From Aquarana catesbeiana (Eukaryota; Chordata; Amphibia; Anura; Ranidae), in contig NC_133328.1 in NCBI RefSeq assembly GCF_042186555.1, forward strand, positions 495,216,812 through 495,280,811: DNA of 64,000 bases. The letters are read 5' to 3'. The position numbers were made by a program, and so were the translations under genes. This document shows positions 54,699 to 64,000 of the stretch, piece after piece. The notes under the pieces were generated by a model. It was not told the DNA's origin. It worked only from the letters and a program-made list of their open reading frames with translations, and made no database searches. Position 1 is the stretch's first letter. Each line of letters starts with the position of its first letter.

Positions 54699-57600
54699 CT
54701 ATCACTACCGCAGGCAGCTACATTATTTTTTAGTGTAGTGCGACCTCTGCACAGTGTTCAGCTAAAGCTACAAGTTAGTGTAGTGAGACCTCTGCCCAGT
54801 GTTCAGCTAAAGCTACAAGTTAGTGTAGTGCGACCTCTGCACAGTGTTCAGCTAAAGCTACCTGTAGAAGGCTGGTGGTGTTTTCTGATCCTATCACTAC
54901 CGCAGGCAGCTACATTATTTACACGTTAGAGTAGTGCGACCTCCGCACAGTATTCAGCTAAAGCTACAAGTTAGTGTAGTGCGACCTCTGCACAGTGTTC
55001 AGCTAAAGATACAAGTTAGTGTAGTGCGATCTCTGCACAGTGTTCAGCTAAAGCTACAAGTTAGTGTAGTGCAACCTCTGCACAGTGTTCAGCTAAAGCT
55101 ACCTGTAGAAAGTTGGTGTTGTTTTCCTGATCCTATCACTACCGCAGGCAACTACATTATTTACACGTTAGTGTAGTGCGACCTCTGCACAGTGTTCAGC
55201 TAATGCTACAAGTTAGTGTACTGCGACCTTTGCATAGTGTTCAGCTAAAGCTACAAGTTAGTGTAGTGCGACCTCTGCACATTGTTCAGCTAAAGCTACA
55301 AGTTAGTGTAGTGCGACCTCTGCACAGTGTTCAGCTAAAGCTACCTTTAGAAGGTTGGTGGTGTTTTCCTGATCTATCACTACCGCAGGCAGCTACATTA
55401 TTTACACATTAGTGTAGTGCGACCTCTGCACAGTGTTCAGCTAAAGCTACAAGTTAGTGTAGTGCGACCTTTGCACAGTGTTCATTTAAAGCTACAACTT
55501 AGTGTAGTGCGACCTCTGCACAGTGTTAAGCTAAAGCTACAACTTAGTGTAGTGTGACCTCTGCACAGTGTTCAGCTAAAGCTACAAGTTAGTGTAGTGC
55601 AATCTCTGCACAGTGTTCAGCTAAAGCTACAAATTAGTGTAGTGCGACCTCTGCACAGTGTTCAGCTAAAGCTACCTGTAGGAGGTTGGTGTTGTTTTCC
55701 TGATCCTATCACTACCGCAGGCAGCTACATTATTTACACATTAGTGTAGTGCGACCTCTACACAGTGTTCAGCTAAAGCTACCTGTAGAAGGTTGGTGGT
55801 GTTTTCCTGATCCTATTACTACCGCAGGCAGCTACATTATTTACACATTAGTGTAGTGCGACCTCTGCACAATGTTCAGCTAAAGCTACAAGTTAGTGTA
55901 GTGCGACCTCTGCACAGTTTAGCTAAAGCTACAAGTTAGTGTAGTGCGACCTCTGCACAGTGTTCAGCTAAAGTTACAAATTACTGTAGTGCGACCTCTG
56001 CACAGTGTTCAGCTAAAGCTACCTGTAGAAGGTTGGTGTTGTTTTCCTGAACCTATCACTACCGCAGGCAGCTACATTATTTACATGTTAGTGTAGTGCG
56101 ACCTCTGCACAGTGTTCAGCTAAAGCTACCTGTAGAAGGTTGGTGGTGCTTTCCTGATCCTATCACTACCGCAGGCAGCTACATTATTTACACATTAGTG
56201 TTGTGTGGCTCTGCACAGTGTTCAGCTAAAGCTACCTGTAGAAGGTTGGTGTTGTTTTCCTGAACCTATCACTACCGCAGGCAGCTACATTATTTACATG
56301 TTAGTGTAGTGCGACCTCTGCACAGTGTTCAGCTAAAGCTACCTGTAGAAGGTTGGTGGTGCTTTCCTGATCCTATCACTACCGCAGGCAGCTACATTAT
56401 TTACACATTAGTGTTGTGTGGCTCTGCACAGTGTTCAGCTAAAGCTACAAGTTAGTGTAGTGCGACCTCTGCACAGTGTTCAGCTAAAGCTACCTGTAGA
56501 AGCTTGGTGTTGTTTTCCTGATCCTATCACTACCGCAGGCAGCTACATTATTTACACGTTAGTGTAGTGCGACCTCTACACAGTGTTCGGCTAATGCTAC
56601 AAGTTAGTGTACTGCGACCTTTGCACAGTGTTCAGCTAAAGCTACAAGTTAGTGTAGTGCGACCTCTGCACAGTGTTCAGCTAAAGCTACAAGTTAGTGT
56701 AGTGTGACTTCTGCACAGTGTTCAGCTAAAGCTACAAATTAGTGTAGTGCGACCTCTGCACAGTGTTCAGCTAAAGCTACAAGTTAGTGTAGTGCGACCT
56801 CTGCACAGTGTTCAGCTAAAGCTATATGTATAAGGTTGGTGGTGTTTTCCTGATCTATCACTACCGCAGGCAGCTACATTATTTACACATTAGTGTAATG
56901 CGACCTCTGCACAGTGTTCAGCTAAAGCTACAAGTTAGTGTAGTGTGACCTCTGCACAGTGTTCAGCTAAAGCTACAAGTTAGTTAGTGCAATCTCTGCA
57001 CAGTGTTCAGCTAAAGCTACAAGTTAGTGTAGTGCGACCTCTGCACAGTGTAGGAGGTTGGTTGGTGTTGTTTTCCTGATCCTATCACTACCGCAGGCAG
57101 CTACATTATTTACACATTAGTGTAGTGCGACCTCTGCACAGTGTTCAGCTAAAGCTACCTGTAGAAGGTTGGTGTTTTCCTGATCCTATCACTACCGCAG
57201 GCAGCTACATTATTTACACATTAGTGTAGTGCGACCTCTGCACAATGTTCAGCTAAAGCTACAAGTTAGTGTAGTGCGATCTCTGCACAGTGTTCAGCTA
57301 AAGCTACAAGTTAGTGTAGTGCGACCTCTGCACAGTGTTCAGCTAAAGCTACAAGTTAGTGTAGTGCGACCTTTGCACAGTGTTCATTTAAAGCTACAAG
57401 TTAGTGTAGTGCGACCTCTGCACAGTGTTAAGCTAAAGCTACAAGTTAGTGTAGTGCGACCTCTGCACAGTGTTCAGCTAAAGCTACAAGTTAGTGTAGT
57501 GCAATCTCTGCACAGTGTTCAGCTAAAGCTACAAGTTAGTGTAGTGCGACCTCTGCACAGTGTAGGAGGTTGGTTGGTGTTGTTTTCCTGATCCTATCAC

Positions 57601-60319
57601 TACCGCAGGCAGCTACATTATTTACACATTAGTGTAGTGCGACCTCTGCACAGTGTTCAGCTAAAGCTACCTGTAGAAGGTTGGTGGTGTTTTCCTGATC
57701 CTATCACTACCGCAGGCAGCTACATTATTTACACATTAGTGTAGTGCGACCTCTGCACAATGTTCTGCTAAAGCTACAAGTTAGTGTAGTGTGACCTCTG
57801 CACAGTGTTCAGCTAAAGCTACAAGTTAGTGTAGTGCGACCTCTGCACAGTGTTCAGCTAAAGTTACAAATTACTGTAGTGCGACCTCTGCACAGTGTTC
57901 AGCAAAAGCTACCTGTAGAAGGTTGGTGTTGTTTTCCTGATCCTATCACTACCGCAGGCAGCTACATTATTTACATGTTAGTGTAGTGCGACCTCTGCAC
58001 AGTGTTCAGCTAAAGCTACCTGTAGAAGGTTGGTGGTGCTTTCCTGATCCTATCACTACCGCAGGCAGCTACATTATTTACACATTAGTGTTGTGTGGCT
58101 CTGCACAGTGTTCAGCTAAAGCTACAAGTTAGTGTAGTGCGACCTCTGCACAGTGTTCAGCTAAAGCTACCTGTAGAAGCTTGGTGTTGTTTTCCTGATC
58201 CTATCACTACCGCAGACAGCTACATTATTTACACGTTATTGTAGTGCGACCTCTGCACAGTGTTCAGCTAAAGCTACCTGTAGAAGGTTGGTGTTGTTTT
58301 CCTGATCCTATCACTGCCGCAGACAGCTACATTATTTACACATTAGTGTAGTGCGACCTCTGTTCAGCTAAAGCTACAAGTTAGTGTAGTGAGACCTCTG
58401 CACAGTGTTCAGCTAAAGCTACATGTTAGTGTAGTGCGACCTCTGCACAGTGTTCAGTTAAAGCTACAAGTTAGTGTAGTGCAACCTCTGCACAGTGTTC
58501 AGCTAAAGCTACCTGTAGAAGGCTGGTGGTGTTTTCTGATCCTATCACTACCACAGACAGCTACATTATTTACACGTTAGTGTAGTGCGACCTCCGCACA
58601 GTATTCAGCTAAAGCTACAAGTTAGTGTAGTGTGACCTCTGCACCGTGTTCAGCTAAAGATACAAGTTAGTGTAGTGCGACCTCTGTACAGTGTTCAGCT
58701 AAAGCTACAAGTTAGTGTAGTGCGACCTTTGCATAGTGTTCAGCTAAAGCTACCAGTTAGTGTAGTGCGATCTCTGCACAGTGTTCAGCTAAAGCTACAA
58801 GTTAGTGTAGTGCAACCTCTGCACAGTGTTCAGCTAAAGCTACCTGTAGAAGGTTGGTGTTGTTTTCCTGATCCTATCACTACCGCAGGCAGCTACATTA
58901 TTTACACGTTAGTGTAGTGCGACCTCTGCACAGTGTTCAGCTAATGCTACAAGTTAGTGTACTGCGACCTATGCACAGTGTTCAGCTAAAGCTACAAGTT
59001 AGTGTAGTGCGACCTCTGCACAGTGTTCAGCTAAAGCTACAAGTTAGTGTAGTGCGACCTCTGCACAGTGTTCAGCTAAAGCTACAAATTAGTGTAGTGC
59101 GACCTCTGCAGAGTGTTTAGCTAAAGCTACCTGTAGAAGGTTGGTGGTGTTTTCCTGATCTATCACTACCGCAGGCAGCTACATTATTTACACATTAGTG
59201 TAGTGCGACCTCTGCACAGTGTTCAGCTAAAGCTACAAGTTAGTGTAGTGCGACCTTTGCACAGTGTTAAGCTAAAGCTACAAGTTAGTGTAGTTTGACC
59301 TCTGCACAGTGTTCAGCTAAAGCTACAAGTCAGTGTAGTGCGACCTCTGTACAGTGTTCAGCTAAAGCTACCTGTAGGAGGTTGGTGTTTTTTTCCTGAT
59401 CCTATCACTACCGCAGGCAGCTACATTATTTACACATTAGTGTAGTGCGACCTCTACACAGTGTTCAGCTAAAGCTACCTGTAGAAGGTTGGTGGTGTTT
59501 TCCTGATCCTATCACTACCGCAGGCAGCTACATTATTTACACATTAGTGTAGTGCGACCTCTGCACAATGTTCAGCTAAAGCTACAAGTTAGTGTAGTGC
59601 GACCTCTGCACAGTGTTCAGCTAAAGCTACAAGTTAGTGTAGTGCGACCTCTGCACAGTGTTCAGCTAAAGCTACAAATTACTGTAGGGCGACCTCTGCA
59701 CGGTGTTCAGCTAAAGCTACCTGTAGAAGGTTGGTGTTGTTTTCCTGATCCTATCACTACCGCAGGCAGCTACATTATTTACACGTTAGTGTAGTGCGAC
59801 CTCTGCACAGTGTTCAGCTAAAGCTACCTGAAGAAGGTTGGTGGTGCTTTCCTGATCCTATCACTACCGCAGGCAGCTACATTATTCACACATTAGTGTA
59901 GTGTGGCTCTGCACAGTGTTCAGCTAAAGCTACAAGTTAGTGTAGTGCGACCTCTGCACAGTGTTCAGCTAAAGCTACCTGTAGAAGCTTGGTGTTGTTT
60001 TCCTGATCCTATCACTACCGCAGGCAGCTACATTATTTACACGTTAGTGTAGTGCGACCTCTGCACAGTGTTCAGCTAAAGCTACCTGTAGAAGGTTGGT
60101 GTTGTTTTCCTGATCCTATCACTACCACAGGCAGCTACATTATTTACACATTAGTGTAGTGCGACCTCTGCATAGTGTTCAGCTAAAGCTACAAGTTAGT
60201 GTAGTGTGACCTCTGCACAGTGTTCAGCTAAAGCTACCTGTAGAAGATTGGTGGTGTTCTCATACTAATAATCTAATAATACTACAGGCAGGCAGTTGAT
60301 TTTGCTAGCTCCAGTATCA

Positions 60320-60320
<1 letters not shown>

Positions 60321-60364
<44 letters not shown>
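60321..60364. repeat. (TA)n before transposase start, copy B
   Basis: About 22 TA units at the same position as 21603-21630 in copy A. Confidence 0.92.
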
Positions 60365-60368
<4 letters not shown>

Positions 60369-60405
60369 AGCTTCGTGCAGCTACATCTCACTGCAGGCCA
60401 TTAGT

Positions 60406-63400
60406 ATGTCTGGAAGGCCAACAAGGAGAGGCAGACAGTCACAAGCCAATAAAAGAGGGCAAGCAGGCTCTGTGTCTAGAGGCAACAGTGCTGGTCGTGG
60501 ACACAGTGCATCCTCATTAGCATGTGGCCATGGGACACGCTTGGCCTTTTTTCCGGCCTCTTTTTCGGCAGCTGGCCCTGTTGAGCCGCAACATGCGGAA
60601 GACCCATGCTCAGGGTACTTTGTCTGGCAAAGCAGTTGCCATTGCGGCCTCTTCCCTCGGCTCAATGGCATCAGTGACTCCTTCCCTAGCCCCACCATGT
60701 CCTCCTGAGGAGTCCCTCGAACTGTTTGACCACAGTGTTGGGTACATGCTCCAGGAGGATGCCCAGCGTTTAGAAGGCTATGATGATGATACTGAGCTAG
60801 ATGATGCCAGTAACGTGAGCACGGACAGAGGGGGTGCCCAAGAAGGACAGCAATCTGGCAGTCATGTTCCCCCTGCTGCAGCATACTGCCAGGTTTGCTC
60901 CAGTGATGAGGAGGGAGGGGATGATGATATCACTGAGTCAACGTGGGTGCCTGATAGGAGAGAGGAGGAGGCACATCACCAACGAGGCAGGATGCCCTCC
61001 AGGGGCCAGCCTAAGGGCAACACACTGACTGCGTCACACCTCAGAGCTCTGCATGTGCAGGGCACTGCTGTCTCTGCACGTTATTCCAAAAGTTCTTTGG
61101 TGTGGGCCTTTTTTGAGATGAGTGCATCAGATAGCACCGCTGCTATTTGCAACATGTCTCAAGGGTATCTCGCGTGGCCAAAACATCTCCCGCATGGGCA
61201 CCACATGCTTGACCAGACATATGTTGACCTGCCATGCATTTCATTGGCAAGCGTACCTAAAAGACCCACACCAAAAAACAAAGAGGACCTCTCCTTACTC
61301 CTCATCAGCTGGGATCTCCAACCCCACTATACCTTCAGTCCTCTCTGAGACCTACACTGAGAGGAATGAAGGTGTAGAATTAGGTGTGTCACAGCCAAGT
61401 ACTTGCGGGCAGTCTGTACACCGACGTCAGATTGTACCAGGCAAATTTCCGTGCCCCAGCTACTGCACCGCAAAAAGAAGTTCGCTCCCAGCAATCCACA
61501 TGCCCAGCGGTTGAATGCTAGCTTGGCAAAATTGCTAGCACTTCAACTGCTACCTTTTCAGTTGGTAGACTCTGCCCCCTTCCATGAGTTTATGGAATGT
61601 GCGGTTCCTCAGTGGCAGGTTCCCAAATGCCACTTTTTCTCACGGAAGGCAGTTCCAGCTCTCTACCGGCATGTGGAAGGCAATGTCTTGGCCTCGCTGG
61701 ACAGGGCGGTCAGCGGTAAGGTGCATATTACCGCTGACTCATGGTCCAGCAGGCATGGACAGGGACGTTACCTAAGTTTACCTAAGTTACCTAAGACAAG
61801 GTGCAGTAGTGTTGGAGGTTGTTCCGCCACCACGCCTCCAAAATGCCACTACTAATGATTGTGACACACCTCTCTCCTCCACCCCCACCTCTTCTTCTTC
61901 CTCCATGGCCTCTTCCTGTGATTTGTCCTCGGAACCAGCGGTGCTCAGTAGCCGTTCAAGGGGCTACACAAGTATGCAGGCCAAAAGATGCCATGCGGTG
62001 CTTGAGCTGGTGTGCATGGGTGCATATTACCGCTGACTCATGGTCCAGCAGGCATGGACAGGGACGTTACCTAAGTTTCACGATGCTTTGGGTGACTCTT
62101 CTGGCAGCTGGGAAGGATGCAGGACAAGGTACAGTAGTGTTGGAGGTTGTTCCGCCACCACGCCTCCAAAATGCCACTACTAGTGATTCTGACACACCTC
62201 TCTCCTCCACCCCCTCCTCTTCTTCTTCCTCCATGGCCTCTTCCTGTGCTTTGTCCTTGGAACCAGTGGTGCTCCGTAGGCATTCAAGGGGCTATGCAAG
62301 TACGCAGGCCAAAAGATGCCATGCGGTGCTTGAGCTGGTTTGCTTGGGGGACAGGAGCCACACTGGGGCAGAGGTTCTGTCAGCTCTGCAGGGGCAGGTT
62401 CAGAGGTGGTTGACGCCACGCCAACTTAAGGCAGGAATGGTGGTTTGCGACAATGGCACCAACCTCCTCTCCGCCCTCTGACAGGGACAAATGACCCATG
62501 TGCCCTGTTTGGCTCACGTCCTTAACTTGGTGGTGCAGCGGTTCTTGGGCAGGTACCCGGGCTTACAGGATGTCCTGAGGCAGGCCAGGAAAGTCTGTGT
62601 GCATTTCCGCCGGTCATATAATGTCAGTGCTCGGCTGGCAGACTGGCAGCGGCTGCACACGCAGCAGAGGGCCATCAATGAGTACCTGTGCGACTATGGC
62701 ACCAGGACAGGGTCAGGGGAGCTTGTTTTTTTTTCCCCACGCCAGTGGGCCATGATCAGGGATGCATGCACTGTCCTGTCACCATTTTGAGGAGGCCACA
62801 AGGATGGTGAGCAGTGACAGTGCATGCATCAGTGACACTGTCCCCCTTGTCCACCTGTTGGAGCACACGCTGCATGGAATAATGGACAGGGCACTTGAGG
62901 GAGAACAGAGGCAGGAAGAGGAGGACTTCCTTAGCTCTCAAGGCCCCCTTTATCCAGACAGTGTTCCTGCATGCACAGGAAGAGGACAAGGAGGAGGAGG
63001 ATTGTGTCAGTATGGAGGTGGAGCCTGGTACTCAGCATCAGCAGCAGTCTTTAAGGGATCATTTACAGTCCCAAGAAACACATGGACTTGTACGTGGCTG
63101 GGAGGAGGTGGCTGCGGATCATGTCGTCCTTAGTGACCCAGAGGACTCCGGACCGAATGCCTCAGCAAACCTACGCTGCATGGCCTCCCTGATCCTGCAA
63201 AGCCTACGGAAGGAGCCTCGTATTCGTAATATCAAGGAGAAGGAACAATACTGGCTGGCAACCCTCCTTGATCCATGTTACAAGGGTAAGGTTGCGGACC
63301 TTATCTTGCCATCGCAGAGGGAGCAGAGAATGAAACATCTTCGGGAGGCCTTGCAGAAAGGTCTGTGCAACGCGTTCCCAGAGACTGGGAGGTTACAAAC

Positions 63401-63841
63401 TCCTGTTTCTGGACAACGTGTTGCTGAGGCTTCGGTCAGTCAAAGAAGGAGAAGGTGGCCGTCTGACCGATGCATTCAGACAATTTTTTAGTCTGCAGCC
63501 CCAAAGTATGATCGGTTCCAGCAACCATCGCCAGCGCCTGTTTTACATGGTGCAGGAATACCTAGGGGCAAGATCTGACTTGGACACCTTTCCCATCAAA
63601 AATCCTCTGGGTTACTGGGTCTTGAGGATGGATCACTGGCCAGAGCTTGCACAGTATGCTACTGGCCTGTCCTGCATCCAGCGTTCTTTCGGAACGCACA
63701 TTCAGTGCTGCTGGAGACTTTGTAACCGATCACAGGATGCGTCTGTCCACCGACTCGGTCGATCGACTGACCTTCATAAAAATGAATCAGTCTTGGATCA
63801 CCACCAGCTACCAAGCACCTGATGCTGATGTAACCGAATAA
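60406..63841 (+). pseudogene. hAT transposase, copy B, multiply broken
   Basis: Starts MSGRPTRRGRQSQANKRGQ at 60406 and ends in the same DAPDADVTE-type tail at 63841. Lesions relative to copy A: a frame change near 60600; disruption of the BED finger near 61150 (CNIC region altered); a tandem duplication of the first-Asp region (HITADSWSS encoded near 61723 and again near 62022); CGA to TGA at about 62479; loss of about 80 bases near 62640 that removes DMPTRWNSTL; a frame change near 62787; and a deletion near 63658 before the dimerisation block. Where copy A lost a base (about 22360), copy B is in frame and supports a single long ancestral frame. Confidence 0.9.
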
Positions 63842-63975
63842 TTTTTTTTGAAATGTCAGATCCCTTCAAAGACTGCCTATGCTGAGTGACTATCCTGTTA
63901 TGCTGAGTAATTATCCTCTTCCTCCTCAATGATCATGCTGATAGCTTGTAAGAACATTTTTGGTTCTGGGCGCCG

Positions 63976-64000
63976 CCACCAGTGCCTAAGGCCCAATTTT
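63976..64000. repeat. Start of the 142-bp 3' repeat, copy B
   Basis: ACCAGTGCCTAAGGCCCAAT at the window edge matches the 25071-25490 repeat of copy A and shows that copy B continues beyond the window. Confidence 0.75.

Larger units (their letters stand above)
50760..60245 (+). repeat. Expanded 45-bp tandem array in the hAT leader, copy B
   Basis: Unit of 45 bp with core GTTAGTGTAGTGCGACCTCT then GCACAGTGTTCAGCTAAAGC, interspersed with a ~75-bp spacer (CTACCTGTAGAAGGTTGGTG ... GCAGCTACATTATTTACAC). The main block is 54710-60245 (about 5.5 kb); a short part lies before the nested Gypsy. Larger blocks repeat too: the variant GTGTGGCTCTGCACAGTG recurs at about 56206, 56409, 58092 and 59907, and CGACCTCCGCACAGTATTC at 54938 and 58587. 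That suggests 1.7-1.8-kb higher-order units. Frames repeat VRPLHSVQLKLQVSV and stop at each spacer. Confidence 0.93.
50143..64000 (+). mobile_element. hAT transposon, copy B (runs off the window)
   Basis: Starts TAGGGATGAGCTTCGTG. The 8 bases before it (GTCCTGAG) should recur beyond the window if it is complete. It follows copy A in order: TTCGA palindromes, hairpin (mutated), TATATAAGG at about 50437, TA runs, 45-bp tandem leader, TA microsatellite, transposase, 142-bp repeats. It differs by a vastly expanded leader array, a nested Gypsy element (50857-54698) and a broken transposase. At over 13.8 kb it is about twice copy A. Confidence 0.92.

Noticed and set aside
54738..59794. CRISPR-like array of regular repeats
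   Set aside because: Units are contiguous copies with the same spacer repeated, not unique spacers, and the DNA is vertebrate. It is a tandem array within a transposon.
1..64000. tRNA, rRNA, snRNA or host single-copy exons
   Set aside because: I saw no cloverleaf-like A/B boxes, rRNA blocks or host-protein exons that I could defend.

Overview
This window looks like nuclear DNA from an anuran amphibian, most likely a ranid-type frog. I infer this from the mix of Tc1/mariner, PIF/Harbinger, hAT, L1 and Ty3/Gypsy families, the many foldback MITEs, spliced transposon genes, long TA microsatellites and poly(A)-tailed insertions. I found no convincing single-copy host gene, tRNA or rRNA. Every protein-coding signature I can defend belongs to a transposable element, so the window is an intergenic (or very large intronic) stretch made of nested mobile elements.

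Layout. 1-5.3 kb: two MITEs, a Tc1 element (1221-3855) whose right terminal repeat was split by a 5'-truncated L1, and an internally deleted Tc1 (4567-5247). 5.4-7.7 kb: a third Tc1, interrupted by a solo LTR. 8.6-19.3 kb: short foldback and MITE elements, a small promoter-to-poly(A) cassette also found in another repeat at 28-30 kb, GGCACTGAT minisatellite DNA and a second solo LTR. 19.4-26.5 kb: a complete 7.0-kb hAT transposon (copy A) with a perfect 8-bp target duplication. It encodes a BED-finger transposase of about 1,090 codons broken by one single-base deletion. Its leader holds tandem repeats built from a 45-bp unit.

27.1-27.9 kb: a head-to-head Tc1 foldback. 28.1-36.3 kb: an autonomous-type PIF/Harbinger region. 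Its 5' end is split by a 1.92-kb near-palindrome with GTAC flanks. Its genes are a two-exon HARBI1-like nuclease (+), a spliced Myb/SANT-like gene (-) and a MADF gene (+) diverging from the Myb gene. All three carry small lesions. 38.2-39.0 kb is a 33-bp minisatellite. 41.5-49.8 kb contains MITEs, two of which carry the same terminal and subterminal sequence as the Harbinger element, plus a hAT-like element with 8-bp flanks.

50.1-64.0 kb: a second hAT copy (copy B), running off the window. Its 45-bp leader repeat has expanded to about 5.5 kb with higher-order structure, and a 3.84-kb Gypsy element (CTATC target duplication) sits inside the array. That Gypsy keeps gag, protease and a chromodomain, but the reverse transcriptase, RNase H and integrase region is replaced by unrelated in-frame sequence. 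Copy B's transposase is degraded by frameshifts, a stop, a deletion and an internal duplication.

The most unusual features are the hAT leader array and its expansion between copies, the divergent Myb/MADF arrangement in Harbinger, the chimeric Gypsy, and the promoter/poly(A) cassette shared by two foldback repeats.
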